Below are positions 17,244 through 26,357 of a stretch of DNA of 43,379 nt, one piece after another. The stretch comes from an uncultured Eggerthellaceae bacterium (GTDB lineage: Bacteria; Actinomycetota; Coriobacteriia; Coriobacteriales; Eggerthellaceae), in contig CANOHY010000017.1 in assembly GCA_947565915.1 (NCBI GenBank), positions 1 through 43,379 on the forward strand, in the 5' to 3' direction. The position numbers and the translations under genes are program-made. Each line of letters begins with the position of its first letter. Position 1 is the first letter of the stretch. The notes below the pieces were generated by a model, which had not been told where the DNA came from, did no database searches, and was given only the letters and a program-made list of their open reading frames with translations.

Positions 17244-17323
17244 AGGCTCCTCTTCCGAACGAACGTTTTGCTGATTACATGATACCGCTCATGCGCATAC
17301 GCAACCGGCATTCCGCATGAAGA

Positions 17324-17353
17324 AAGGCCGAAGGGCAGATGCTCTTCGGCCTT
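17324..17353 (-). terminator. rho-independent terminator after clpC
   Basis: A perfect 10-bp stem (AAGGCCGAAG with its complement) and a 10-base loop lie 84 bases after the clpC stop. On the minus strand the stem runs directly into TTTCTTCAT, a short U-rich tail. This separates clpC transcription from ispD. The rest of the 17244-17437 gap holds no gene I can support. Confidence 0.75.
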
Positions 17354-17437
17354 CATCTCGCTCGCTCGCTGCGGCTGCACAGATTGCCTTGATTACACGA
17401 GCAAGTGCGCCGTGCGTTCGTAGCCACTTAAGTTTGC

Positions 17438-20005
17438 CTAGCTTGCTGCGCCTCCGCTCACCAGGCCGCCCGTTGGCACGCTGGCGTTGTTCAAGTTGTA
17501 ATCGCGCAGCAGCAGCTCTGCCTCGCTTGCGATGCTATCGCGCTTGCGCGGCTCGGGAATCTCGCCCGTGCCCTCGCGAAACTCCAGCTCGCCATCTTTC
17601 ACATGAACCTCAACGATCATGCCGCTCTTCCACTTGCCTTCCAGAATCTCCTCGGACAGGCGGTCTTCCAGCATGCGCTGGATTGCCCGGCGCAACGGAC
17701 GCGCACCGTAGGCGGTATCGGTGCCTTCCTTGGCAATGAGCCGAGCGGCAGCATCGGTCAAGCGGATGGACATGCCCTGCTCTATCATGCGCTCGCGCAA
17801 GTCATCCACCATGAGACCCACGATTTGCACGATCTGCTCCTCGGTCAGGCTCTTGAACACGATGATCTCGTCGATGCGGTTCAAGAACTCGGGGCGGAAG
17901 AGTTTCTTCAGCTCGCTCATCACGCGGCTGTTGATCTCCTTGTCGGAGAGCCCTCGGTCGCTCGAACTCGAGAATCCCAACGTGGTGGTTTGGGCAATGT
18001 CGCGCGCTCCCACGTTCGATGTCATGATGATCACCGTGTTGCGGAAGTCCACCGTGCGCCCTTGGGCGTCGGTCAGGCGGCCTTCCTCGAGGATCTGCAG
18101 CAAGATGTTGAACACATCGGGGTGCGCCTTCTCAATCTCGTCGAATAGCACCACCGAATAGGGTCGCTGGCGCACTGCCTTGGTAAGCTGGCCACCCTCG
18201 TCGAAGCCAACGTATCCGGGGGGCGAGCCAACCAAGCGCGAAACCGTGTGCTTCTCCATGTACTCCGACATGTCGAAGCTGATGAGCGCGTCTTCCGAGT
18301 TGAACAAGAACTCAGCCAACGCCTTGGAAAGCTCGGTCTTGCCCACTCCCGAGGGGCCCAAGAAGATGAACGAGCCAGCCGGGCGCTTCGGGTCCTTCAA
18401 GCCCGAACGCGAACGGCGGATGGCCTTCGAGAGCGCCGTGACAGCTTCCTCTTGGCCAATGATGCGCTCATGCAGGGAGCTTTCCATGCGCAACAGCTTC
18501 GCTGTCTCGGCTTCGGTCAGATTCGATACCGGCACGCCCGTGGACATCGACACGATGTCGGCGATATCCTGAACCGTGACCTCTTGCACGGTGCGCTTGC
18601 TCTCCTCTTCCCACTTCGCTTGAGCCTCTTCGCGCTCGGTCTTCAAGCCGGCCTCTTCGTCGCGCAGCGTGGCTGCACGCTCGAAGTCCTGATTGGCGAT
18701 GGCATCTTCCTTCTCCTGGCGAACATGGCGCAGCTTCTCGTCGATCTCGTGAATCTCGGGTGGCACGGTCATGTTGCGGATGCGCATGCGCGCTCCTGCC
18801 TCATCGAGCACGTCAACCGCCTTGTCGGGCAGGAATCGATCTTGGATGTAGCGGCTCGAAAGCTGCACAGCCGCCTGCAGGGCATCGTCGGTGAAGTGCA
18901 CGTGATGGTGCGCCTCATAGCGGTCGCGCAGCCCATCGAGGATGCGCACCGCCTGCTCTTCGTTCGGCTCGCCCACCGTGACCGGCTGGAAGCGACGCTC
19001 CAGGGCGGAATCCTTCTCGAAGCGCTTGCGGTACTCCTCGGTCGTGGTGGCGCCGATGACCTGTATCTCGCCACGGCTCAGCGGCGGTTTCAGGATGGAA
19101 GCCGCATCGATGGAGCCTTCGGCAGAACCAGCCCCGATGATGGTATGGATCTCGTCGATGAACAAGATGATGTCACCCGCATCGATGACCTCTTGGATGC
19201 ACTTCTTCATGCGCTCTTCGAATTCGCCCCGGAACTTCGAACCGGCAACGAGCGAGGAAACATCCAGTGTGAACAGGCGCTTGCCATTCAGGATGTCGGG
19301 CACCTGATTCGAAACGATCAGCTGGGCCAAGCCCTCGATCACGGCCGTCTTGCCCACGCCTGGCTCGCCGATCAGGATGGGGTTGTTCTTCTGGCGGCGC
19401 GAGAGGATCTGCATGATGCGCTCTATCTCGCCAGCGCGACCGATCACAGGGTCGAGCTTGCCCTCGCGCGCCTTCTTCGTAAGGTCGCTGCCAAACTCCT
19501 TCAGAACCGAATCGCTCGCGCCCGGCTGCATGCCCATGGCGCCCTGGCGACCTGCATACACCGGGCTTTGCCCGACTAGGTCGTTCAAGGCCGAGCGAAC
19601 GTCATCGCCTGTCTTGCCCAAGCGCGCCAGAACGTCGAGCGCCGTGCCATCGCCTTCGCGGATGATGCCAAGCAGCAAGTGCTCAGTGGAGATATAGCTT
19701 TGCCCCATCTGCATGGCCTCGCGCAGCGCATTTTCCAGCACGCGCTTGACGCGCGGCGTGAAGCTGAGGTGGCCCTGCGTGTCGGCATCTTCGTCGATGG
19801 CGACGATCTGCCTGATTGCCTGAACCGTCTTGTCGTAGGTGATGTCCAGCCGCTCGAGCGTCTGAGCCGCCAAACCTTCCTTCTCCTGAATCAAGCCCAG
19901 GAGAAGATGCTCGGTGCCCACATAGGGCTGTTTCAAACCGCGCGCCTCGTCTTGCGCGAGGACCAGCACCTTGCGAGCCTTGTCCGTGAACTTCTCGAAT
20001 GACAT
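17438..20005 (-). CDS. clpC: ATP-dependent Clp protease ATP-binding subunit ClpC
   Basis: 855 residues, a full-length Hsp100 unfoldase that feeds substrates to ClpP. The N-terminal double Clp-N repeat starts MSFEKFTDKARKVL. The first AAA+ domain has Walker A GEPGVGKT (about residue 213) and Walker B ILFIDEIHT. A UVR-like middle segment (NQDFERAATLRDEEAGL, about residues 436-452) distinguishes ClpC from ClpB. The second AAA+ domain has GPSGVGKT (about residue 549) and VVLFDEIEKAHPDV. The C-terminal D2-small domain is complete. It is a single-gene unit: a terminator lies downstream, and a CIRCE operator and promoter lie upstream, so heat-shock control by HrcA is expected. The ClpP partner is not in the window. 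Confidence 0.97.
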   Translation of the reverse strand: MSFEKFTDKARKVLVLAQDEARGLKQPYVGTEHLLLGLIQEKEGLAAQTLERLDITYDKTVQAIRQIVAIDEDADTQGHLSFTPRVKRVLENALREAMQMGQSYISTEHLLLGIIREGDGTALDVLARLGKTGDDVRSALNDLVGQSPVYAGRQGAMGMQPGASDSVLKEFGSDLTKKAREGKLDPVIGRAGEIERIMQILSRRQKNNPILIGEPGVGKTAVIEGLAQLIVSNQVPDILNGKRLFTLDVSSLVAGSKFRGEFEERMKKCIQEVIDAGDIILFIDEIHTIIGAGSAEGSIDAASILKPPLSRGEIQVIGATTTEEYRKRFEKDSALERRFQPVTVGEPNEEQAVRILDGLRDRYEAHHHVHFTDDALQAAVQLSSRYIQDRFLPDKAVDVLDEAGARMRIRNMTVPPEIHEIDEKLRHVRQEKEDAIANQDFERAATLRDEEAGLKTEREEAQAKWEEESKRTVQEVTVQDIADIVSMSTGVPVSNLTEAETAKLLRMESSLHERIIGQEEAVTALSKAIRRSRSGLKDPKRPAGSFIFLGPSGVGKTELSKALAEFLFNSEDALISFDMSEYMEKHTVSRLVGSPPGYVGFDEGGQLTKAVRQRPYSVVLFDEIEKAHPDVFNILLQILEEGRLTDAQGRTVDFRNTVIIMTSNVGARDIAQTTTLGFSSSSDRGLSDKEINSRVMSELKKLFRPEFLNRIDEIIVFKSLTEEQIVQIVGLMVDDLRERMIEQGMSIRLTDAAARLIAKEGTDTAYGARPLRRAIQRMLEDRLSEEILEGKWKSGMIVEVHVKDGELEFREGTGEIPEPRKRDSIASEAELLLRDYNLNNASVPTGGLVSGGAAS

Positions 20006-20042
20006 ACGCGTATCCTATTCTCTCGTAGGTTGCTCGCGCACG

Positions 20043-20072
20043 ATTTTAGCACTCGCCCTCTTTGAGTGCTAA
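20043..20072 (-). promoter_or_regulatory. clpC promoter embedded in CIRCE
   Basis: On the minus strand TTAGCA (20067-20072, four of six matches to -35) is followed by 18 bases and TAAAAT (20043-20048, a strong -10). The operator arms coincide with the two promoter boxes, so HrcA bound at CIRCE would directly block RNA polymerase. The predicted leader is about 30 bases and ends in an AGGAT ribosome site. Confidence 0.55.
20046..20072. promoter_or_regulatory. CIRCE operator (HrcA site) upstream of clpC
   Basis: The element is TTAGCACTC, nine bases, GAGTGCTAA: a perfect match to the 9-9-9 CIRCE consensus bound by the heat-shock repressor HrcA. It sits 41 bases before the clpC start codon. The two arms are exact inverted copies. 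Confidence 0.93.
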
Positions 20073-20128
20073 TTCGCTATCAGACCGTCAAACTCGCTGC
20101 GCAAAAAGTCCACGCCCGGAAGCAAAGC

Positions 20129-21403
20129 CTACATAAGGCCATGCCAGCCGACGTCTTCGCCCCGCCAGCCCAACTTCACCAGTCTATCGTATTCCGACTT
20201 GCTGGTAGTGTAGTGGTGAAAGCCTATTTGCTCGTAAGGGTTGAACAGGCGATACACCGGCATCTCGGTGGATGGGGCCGAGAACCACGCAGTGCCTTCG
20301 CCCCGCCAGCCATCGCGCTTGCATTTGTCGTACTCGGACTTGCTGGTGGTGTAGTGATGGTCGCCCGAATAGGGGTTATAGAGCCGATAGACCTTGCTCG
20401 TCGACTCCTTGGGCGAGCGCCACGCCACGCCCTCGTAGCGCCAACCGCGCTTCTCCAAGTCGGAGCATTCTTGCACGCTTGCCGTGAACAGATGCTCGCC
20501 CGTCCATTTGTTGTACAGGCGATACATGTTGATGGTCGAGCCCTTTTGGGTGTAGAACGGCAGGTCGTTTCGGCAGAGATTGGTGTCCACCACGCCTTTG
20601 ATCCCATTCACGCGCGTGGTGGCATACTGCCAAAGCCCAATGCCGATGCTCCTGAAGTTGTCAGGCGCAAAGTAGTAGGGATCGAACGTGTTGGGGTTCA
20701 CCTTTTCGCTGATGGGCCACGAGGCCATCCAGATGTAATCGGGCTCTACCGACGTCTTGCTGAAGTAATCCTTGTACCAAGCGGCCGAAGAGTACATGCC
20801 CACCTTGGTATAGCCAGCGTCGTTCAGCACCTTCTTGAAAGCGTTGAACATGTCCGCATGCAATTGAAGGCTCTTGGCATCGGTCTTCTTGTATTCCTCA
20901 AGCTCCATGTCGTAGTAGATGGGGAACTGGATGGCCGACGGGGAAAGGCTTGCCTCCTGGAGGGCATGGAGCACCTGCTTGCCCTCGCTCTCGGCTTCCT
21001 TCACCGTTTCGCCGTAAGCGAAATGGTACACGCCGAAGGGCATGTTCACCGATTGCGCCCTTTCCACGTTCTGCAGCCACTTCTTGTCTAGGCGCGTTTC
21101 CTCTACGCCGAAGCTGCTGCGGATGATGGCGTATTCCACGTCGGTCTTCGAAACCGCTTCCCAATCGATGTCCTCTTGCCATTCGCTCACGTCGATGCCC
21201 TTGTGCGTCATGTTGGGCGCCATAGCGAACCATTTCACATCCTGAAGGCTCACCTCGCCCTTCGCCTGGGCTTGGAAATCGTATGACGTAGATCCGGCCG
21301 TGAGGTCGGCGAAGGCCTTCGTTGGAACCAGAGCCAGCGCGAGGACCGCCGCCATGAAAAGCGCAAGAAGCGCCGAGCCAATATGCTTCGTAATTGCTTG
21401 CAT
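20129..21403 (-). CDS. secreted GH25 muramidase with three C-terminal DUF5648-type repeats
   Basis: 424 residues from the ATG at 21403, which has GGAGG 9 bases upstream; an upstream in-frame ATG (21496) is rejected. An N-terminal Sec signal (ALLALFMAAVLALALVPTKAFA) indicates export. The GH25 domain has the catalytic Asp in GIDVSEWQEDIDW and the DxE pair in FPIYYDMELEEY, plus IWMASWP and IGLWQYATTRVNGIKG; it cleaves the MurNAc-GlcNAc bond of peptidoglycan. The last 135 residues carry three copies of a YRLYN..GEHxxT..xxE...L...GWR.EG.AW unit (DUF5648-like), probably wall or surface binding. The neighbours are unrelated, so it is probably monocistronic; its role could be wall remodelling or attack on other cells. 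Confidence 0.92.
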   Translation of the reverse strand: MQAITKHIGSALLALFMAAVLALALVPTKAFADLTAGSTSYDFQAQAKGEVSLQDVKWFAMAPNMTHKGIDVSEWQEDIDWEAVSKTDVEYAIIRSSFGVEETRLDKKWLQNVERAQSVNMPFGVYHFAYGETVKEAESEGKQVLHALQEASLSPSAIQFPIYYDMELEEYKKTDAKSLQLHADMFNAFKKVLNDAGYTKVGMYSSAAWYKDYFSKTSVEPDYIWMASWPISEKVNPNTFDPYYFAPDNFRSIGIGLWQYATTRVNGIKGVVDTNLCRNDLPFYTQKGSTINMYRLYNKWTGEHLFTASVQECSDLEKRGWRYEGVAWRSPKESTSKVYRLYNPYSGDHHYTTSKSEYDKCKRDGWRGEGTAWFSAPSTEMPVYRLFNPYEQIGFHHYTTSKSEYDRLVKLGWRGEDVGWHGLM

Positions 21404-21542
21404 CGTTACCCGTCCTCCATAGATATCGCCGTATGAGTAACAGGTGCAGTTTACTATGGCCTGGGCAAGCTCACACAGACTCAATCTAAACTTCATTCCT
21501 TAAGCTTCACGAAAAAGAAGCGCGACATAAGGAAGGGAGGCT

Positions 21543-23036
21543 TTAGGCTTCTTCCTTCATGTGGGGGAACAGCAGCACATCGCGAATGGACTCGCTATCG
21601 GTGAGAAGCATCACCAGCCGGTCGATGCCAATGCCCACGCCTCCCGCAGGCGGCATGCCGTACTCGAGTGCGCGGATGTAATCGGCATCGTAGCCCATCG
21701 CCTCGTCATCGCCCATGTCCTTGGCCTCAACCTGCGCTCTGAAGCGCTCGGCTTGGTCAATGGGGTCGTTGAGCTCGTTGAAGGCATTGGCATACTCATG
21801 CCCGCAGATGAACAGCTCAAAGCGCTCGGTCACCTCAGGGTTTCCCGGCTTCTTCTTCGCAAGGGGACTAATCTCCAGCGGATGCTCGCATACGAACGTA
21901 GGCTGCACAAGGCTTTCCTCCACCGTTGCCTCGAACAGCTCCGAGATGATCTTGCCCTTGCCCCACGACTCCTCGATATGGCGCACGCCATGCTCCAGGG
22001 CAATCGCCTCGAGGTCCTCGCGCGACATCGCGAAATCGATGTATTGGCCGATGGCTTCTTCAACAAGCTCAAGCATGGTGGCGCTTCGCCACTGGCCGCC
22101 AAGATTGATCTGGTGCCCTTGGTACTCGATTTGCAGGGTACCGCAGGCCGCCATGGCAGCTGCCTGTATGAACCCTTGGGTGAGCGCCTTCATGCCTTCC
22201 ATATCGGTGAATGCCTGATAGGCCTCCATCGTGGTGAACTCGGGGTTGTGGTAAGGGTCCATGCCCTCGTTTCGAAACTGACGACCAATCTCGTATACGC
22301 GCTCGAAGCCACCCACCAGCAGGCGCTTGAGCGGCAGCTCGGTGGCAATGCGCAGGTAGTAGTCGCGGTCGAGCGCATTGAAGTGCGTGACGAAGGGCTT
22401 GGCATTCGCCCCGCCTATGATGGCATGCAGAAACGGCGTTTCCACCTCATAGAAGCCCTGTTCTTCCATGTAGCGACGCCCAGCCGATATTATCTTGAAG
22501 CGCTTCTCGAAGGTCGTGCGCACCTCGGGGTTTGCAATGAGGTCCACATAGCGCTGGCGATAGCGGGTTTCCTTGTCGGCCAGCCCATGGAACTTCTCGG
22601 GAAGCGGGCGCAGCGACTTCGATAGCAATTCGAAGGTGCTCACGGCTACAGAGAGCTGGCCGCGCTTGGTGCGCATCATGGTGCCGCTCACGCCGATCCA
22701 ATCACCCACATCGAGGTCCTTGAGCGCCTCGTAAGCCTCATCTCCCAGGTTGTTGATGCGGCAAAACAGCTGTATCTCGCCTGTAGCATCGCGCAGCGTG
22801 AGAAACGACACCTTGCCCTGCACGCGCTTGGCCACGATGCGGCCAGCCAGCGAAACGCCGTCTTCGGTCATCTCGCCATCGGGCAGGTCGGCATAGGGCG
22901 CTTCGAGGTCGCTTATGTGATGAGTGTATTCGAATGCATGGCCATAGGGGTTCTGACCAGCCTCGATGAGTGCTTCGCGCTTGGCCTTGCGCACTTCGAT
23001 GGGGTCGTCCACTACTTCATTCGCTTCTTCGCTCAT
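21543..23036 (-). CDS. lysS: lysyl-tRNA synthetase, class II
   Basis: 497 residues. The OB-fold anticodon-binding domain (residues about 60-150) contains VSLAGRIVAKRVQGKVSF. The class II core has motif 2 in GRQFRNEGMDPYHNPEF and motif 3 in GVGIGIDRLVMLLTD, ending with the usual IRDVLLFPHMK. It charges tRNA-Lys in the cytoplasm. Start at 23036 with an AGGGAAG ribosome site. It lies 27 bases downstream of greA, a frequent greA-lysS arrangement. The 139-base stretch between lysS and the muramidase start (21404-21542) shows only a weak short hairpin and no gene. Confidence 0.97.
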   Translation of the reverse strand: MSEEANEVVDDPIEVRKAKREALIEAGQNPYGHAFEYTHHISDLEAPYADLPDGEMTEDGVSLAGRIVAKRVQGKVSFLTLRDATGEIQLFCRINNLGDEAYEALKDLDVGDWIGVSGTMMRTKRGQLSVAVSTFELLSKSLRPLPEKFHGLADKETRYRQRYVDLIANPEVRTTFEKRFKIISAGRRYMEEQGFYEVETPFLHAIIGGANAKPFVTHFNALDRDYYLRIATELPLKRLLVGGFERVYEIGRQFRNEGMDPYHNPEFTTMEAYQAFTDMEGMKALTQGFIQAAAMAACGTLQIEYQGHQINLGGQWRSATMLELVEEAIGQYIDFAMSREDLEAIALEHGVRHIEESWGKGKIISELFEATVEESLVQPTFVCEHPLEISPLAKKKPGNPEVTERFELFICGHEYANAFNELNDPIDQAERFRAQVEAKDMGDDEAMGYDADYIRALEYGMPPAGGVGIGIDRLVMLLTDSESIRDVLLFPHMKEEA

Positions 23037-23063
23037 AGCTTCTTCCCTGTCAAGCAGCCGTAA

Positions 23064-23534
23064 TTAGTGCTCGATTTTGATGATTTCCATGTCGATGGCG
23101 CGGCCAGTTGGGCCCGTCGTCTCCACATGATCGCCTTTCTTGTGACCGATCAAGGCTGCGCCAACCGGCGATTCGTTCGAGATCTTGTTCGCGGCCACGT
23201 CGCTTTCAGCAGCGCCGACAATCGTGAACACGCGCTCCTTGCCGCCCATCATCACGGTAACGGTGGAGCCGATGTTCACCTTGTTCGAGCGCTTGGGCGT
23301 GGTCACCACGGTAGCCTCGGAGAGGATGTGGCTGATCTCTGCGATACGAGCCTCCACCATGCCTTGCTCGTTCTTTGCATCGTCGTATTCGGAGTTCTCG
23401 GAAATGTCACCGAACTCGCGTGCTACCTTGATGCGCTCCCCAACTTCAGCGCGCTTCTCGTTCTCGAGATAGCTGAGCTCCTCTTCGAGCTGCTTGCGCC
23501 CTTCGGTTGTAAGTATCATGTTCTTGCTGGCCAT
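23064..23534 (-). CDS. greA: transcription elongation factor GreA
   Basis: 156 residues, standard length. The N-terminal coiled coil begins MILTTEGRKQLEEEL and carries the acidic tip in AREFGDISENSEYDDAKNEQ, whose Asp/Glu residues enter the RNA polymerase secondary channel and stimulate cleavage of backtracked RNA. The C-terminal FKBP-like domain includes NKISNESPVGAALIGHKKGD. Start at 23534 with an AGGAG ribosome site. It is probably cotranscribed with lysS. Confidence 0.96.
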   Translation of the reverse strand: MASKNMILTTEGRKQLEEELSYLENEKRAEVGERIKVAREFGDISENSEYDDAKNEQGMVEARIAEISHILSEATVVTTPKRSNKVNIGSTVTVMMGGKERVFTIVGAAESDVAANKISNESPVGAALIGHKKGDHVETTGPTGRAIDMEIIKIEH

Positions 23535-23552
23535 GGTGGTACTCCTCTATCC

Positions 23553-23583
23553 GAGCTTCGCCAAGCCTTCCGCTTGGAAGCTC
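23553..23583. other. strong hairpin between tatA and greA
   Basis: GAGCTTC and CAAGC on one arm pair fully with GCTTGGAAGCTC on the other, with a two-base bulge and a five-base loop. It lies in the 93-base gap between the tatA stop and the greA ribosome site. No U-run follows on the minus strand, so it may be an mRNA processing or stability element or a weak terminator. Confidence 0.4.
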
Positions 23584-23627
23584 TCTCGTTGGATTGCTTG
23601 CGAACTCGTGCTGCTCGCTAATCTGGT

Positions 23628-24047
23628 CTACTCGCCCTTGCTTGCGCCTTCGCCCTTGGAAGCATCGTCGGACTTGCGCACTACCCGTTTCACAACACGC
23701 TTCTTGCGCGGCTCGGACGTAGCAGAATCGGCTTGCTGCTCAACGACGGTCTCCTCGACTTCCTCGACCACTGGCTCGTCGTCTTCCAGGATCTCCTCTA
23801 CGACGACTTCAGCATCGTTGCCGTCTTCGCCAGCAGCAGGCTTAGAGGCCTCGCTCTCCTTCTCGCTTACGACGTTATCGAACTTCTCGTCGATCTTCTC
23901 CCTGCCCGATTTCATGCCCTTCTTCAGGCTCTTCATGCCGCGGCCGATAGCGCGACCGAGCTTTGGAAGGTTCTTCGGACCGAAGATGAGAAGAACGATG
24001 ACCAGAATGATGACGAGCTCGAGCACGCCTACTGGGCCAAATTTCAT
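23628..24047 (-). CDS. tatA: Sec-independent protein translocase TatA
   Basis: 139 residues from the ATG at 24047, which has GGAGG 5 bases upstream; the ATG four codons earlier lies on the ribosome site and is rejected. The N-terminal membrane helix (LELVIILVIVLLIFGPKNLP) with the hinge FGP and the amphipathic helix KLGRAIGRGMKSLKKGMK define the TatA/B family. The long tail is acidic (VVVEEILEDDEPVVEE) and then basic (RKKRVVKRVVRK). It forms the pore of the twin-arginine pathway for folded, often metal-containing enzymes. No tatC lies in the window, and the molybdenum enzyme encoded here lacks a Tat signal. TatB identity cannot be excluded from sequence alone. Confidence 0.9.
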   Translation of the reverse strand: MKFGPVGVLELVIILVIVLLIFGPKNLPKLGRAIGRGMKSLKKGMKSGREKIDEKFDNVVSEKESEASKPAAGEDGNDAEVVVEEILEDDEPVVEEVEETVVEQQADSATSEPRKKRVVKRVVRKSDDASKGEGASKGE

Positions 24048-24191
24048 ATCATCCTCCACATTCGTCGCAAATGCTCAGGGAATGCGTGCCTCTGAGGCTT
24101 TCCACATGCCCTGAAAGAGCACGCATGATAATAGCATAGCTTCGCGGGTTTCCCGGCCACCTTGGAAAAACACCTCAAGGCCGCAAAAGCG

Positions 24192-24812
24192 CTACTCGCC
24201 TTCCTGCGCACGGAAACGCTCGAGAGCTGCCTGCGCTTCGGCACGCTCGTCGTTGAGCATCTCGAAGCGCTGCTGAGTGGTTTGATAGAGCTCGTCGGCA
24301 AGCTCTTCTTGACCTGGCGACTTCTTCGCATAGTCGTAGGCAAGTTGCAGTTGCTCTTCGCTCATTGCATCGGGCGCCAAGAACTCGAGCGTCCATGCCT
24401 GATCAGTTGGCACTTCATAAGCACCTTGTGCTTCTGAGGATTCGGGAATGGTGATTCCAATCGCCTCGGTTGGCACTGCGAAGAGACGCCCGCTTGGCGA
24501 GAGGGGCGATGCGCAGACCGCAAGCGAATAGTCGCCCGGCGCAAGCTCGATTCCCTTGCCGTCGGCATCCACGTAGGCTACCTCGTCGATTTGCTTGCCT
24601 GCTTCATCGTTGCCCACAACGCGCACAGGCAGCTTCGTGCAATCGCCATCGAAGCCGCTGCCAGCAAGCGGAATGACCACCTCGACAGGCGTGGACTCTT
24701 GCTGGCTTGGAGAAGAACCCTGGGCACCTCCCTGCCCCGAAGACGAGCATCCGCATGCGAACAAGGCCGTGCAAAGCAAAGCAGCCATCAAAGGCAAGGC
24801 AAGACGTTTCAT
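24192..24812 (-). CDS. secreted lipoprotein of unknown function
   Basis: 206 residues from the ATG at 24812 (GGAGG 6 bases upstream; an earlier in-frame ATG at 24842 has no such site). A short basic start, hydrophobic core and LFAC lipobox predict a lipid anchor at Cys20, although Phe at -2 is unusual. A Ser/Gly/Gln-rich spacer follows. The middle (residues about 48-130) looks like a beta-sandwich with PLAGSGFDGDC and LAPGDYSLAVCASPL. The C-terminus is a helical Glu/Ala-rich segment, possibly a coiled coil (QQRFEMLNDERAEAQAAL). It starts 40 bases after the CapA-like gene, so the two are probably cotranscribed. I do not recognise a family. Confidence 0.75.
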   Translation of the reverse strand: MKRLALPLMAALLCTALFACGCSSSGQGGAQGSSPSQQESTPVEVVIPLAGSGFDGDCTKLPVRVVGNDEAGKQIDEVAYVDADGKGIELAPGDYSLAVCASPLSPSGRLFAVPTEAIGITIPESSEAQGAYEVPTDQAWTLEFLAPDAMSEEQLQLAYDYAKKSPGQEELADELYQTTQQRFEMLNDERAEAQAALERFRAQEGE

Positions 24813-24852
24813 CTTTTTCCTCCGTTGATCCCAGGCGTGCACTGTGGCTAGC

Positions 24853-26262
24853 CTACATCACCACTTCGATGTCGAAGTTGCAGCCATTCACCATGTCACG
24901 CAAATGTTCCCAATCGTTCAGCACATCTTCCGTGCGCGTATTCGCATTCACAGTGGCTTGGTCCATGTCCTTCAGCATGCGCACGTAGGTCTGGCCACCA
25001 TCCGACCATTCGATGGAGGGATACCATTTCAGGTTCGAGAGCATCATGCCGCCTTCGCCCACCGTTATGCCTTTGGCCACATCATCGACTGCATCGGGGT
25101 CGTCCCACGAGAAATCGCCGGTTAGAAGACCACTCAAGATGGTATCGGTGAGCGTCCAACCCGACACGAAGTCGCTCAGCCCGAATACGACGGGTACCGC
25201 ATTGCCCGCCTCTCCCGTCACGTACTTGGTTGGCTGCATGCTGTGCGAATGAGTGCCCAGCACCAAGTCCACGTTCAAATCGGCAAGGAATCGTGCATAG
25301 TCCCACTGCTGATCGTTGGGCTCGGTGGTGTACTCGGAGCCCCAGTGCATGCACACGATCACGGCATCGGCCACTTCCTGCGCGCGTTTCACCTCAGAGC
25401 TGATGGCCTCCTTGTCGAAGCCGCAGAGTATATGCTGGTTCGGGAAGTTCTCCACCGTGCCGGAAGTGTTGTCGCCATAGGTGTAGGCCAGAAACGCAAA
25501 GGTCTTCTCATTGCGCTCTATCATGTGCACGGTATCGCGGTCTTCCTGAGTGCAATACGATCCCGCCACGATGCTGTTGGTGCGCTGCTTGAGCACATCA
25601 AGGCTTCGAAGGGCTGCATCCACGCCATAGTCAAGCGTGTGGTTGGTACAGAAGCTCACCATATTGAAATCCACGTTGCCTATGGCATCGGCGCAGGCGT
25701 CAGGCGAATTGAAGGTGGGGTATCCATGATAGCCAAGCTCTGGGCCACCCATGCACGTCTCTTGATTGATGTAGCGCAAGTCGTGCTGCTTGATGAAACT
25801 TGCAACCTCCTGATAGAACGGCGTGTAGTCATAGGTACCATCGCCACGAGAGCCCGCATAGGCATCGGCTAGCGCCATGCTGCTATCGGAGCCAATCTGA
25901 TCGCCCACCGCAACAATGGTCACCTTGTCTTCGCTTGCAAGTCCCTGCTCGTCGCGCCCGAATACGGTATAGCGCACGCCATTGGGAGTTTCGCCATGGA
26001 TAAGGCCGTCTTCGCCCACAACTTCCGTTGCCCCTGCAAGCTTAGAGGAAGCACTTGAACCGCTGACCATATCGAGAGGCACAACCTGTCCCAGCTCGGC
26101 CGTATCCGAGGACGCATGCGATTGCGCGCCTGGCGAAGCATTCCGAGCGAATAGGACGAATGCCACGGCCAGCGCAACGACGAGCACCGCGCAGATCGCC
26201 ACCACGGCTACAAGCCGATTATCTCCTCTTCTCTGACCTTCTATGGAAGCACGCTGCGCCAT
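24853..26262 (-). CDS. CapA-family (poly-gamma-glutamate synthesis type) membrane-anchored protein
   Basis: 469 residues from the ATG at 26262 (AGGAG 10 bases upstream). One N-terminal membrane helix (about residues 18-40) leaves the rest outside. The PGA_cap domain shows VTIVAVGDQIG, INQETCMGG, FNMVSFCTNHTLDYG, VIVCMHWGSEY and LVLGTHSHSMQP, the metallophosphoesterase-like pattern with its Asp, Asn and His metal ligands. CapA-type proteins take part in anchoring or processing surface poly-gamma-glutamate, but many homologues occur in species without that polymer. No capB/capC genes lie nearby, so the substrate is open. It is followed by a lipoprotein gene 40 bases downstream. Confidence 0.88.
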   Translation of the reverse strand: MAQRASIEGQRRGDNRLVAVVAICAVLVVALAVAFVLFARNASPGAQSHASSDTAELGQVVPLDMVSGSSASSKLAGATEVVGEDGLIHGETPNGVRYTVFGRDEQGLASEDKVTIVAVGDQIGSDSSMALADAYAGSRGDGTYDYTPFYQEVASFIKQHDLRYINQETCMGGPELGYHGYPTFNSPDACADAIGNVDFNMVSFCTNHTLDYGVDAALRSLDVLKQRTNSIVAGSYCTQEDRDTVHMIERNEKTFAFLAYTYGDNTSGTVENFPNQHILCGFDKEAISSEVKRAQEVADAVIVCMHWGSEYTTEPNDQQWDYARFLADLNVDLVLGTHSHSMQPTKYVTGEAGNAVPVVFGLSDFVSGWTLTDTILSGLLTGDFSWDDPDAVDDVAKGITVGEGGMMLSNLKWYPSIEWSDGGQTYVRMLKDMDQATVNANTRTEDVLNDWEHLRDMVNGCNFDIEVVM

Positions 26263-26357
26263 GACAGCTTCTCCTTCTCGAACAAGCGCCTTGCACGCTT
26301 TGCCTTGCAAGCCCGTATCTCGAGCAAGGCAGCATGCATGACAGGGCTGGCGCTTTG

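Noticed and set aside
18248..19579. 443-codon plus-strand frame opposite clpC
   Set aside because: It is a mirror of the conserved ClpC sequence, with no independent evidence.
26280..26345. Short repeated GCCTTGCA motif upstream of the CapA-like gene
   Set aside because: The copies are few, short and irregularly spaced, and could be chance in GC-rich sequence.
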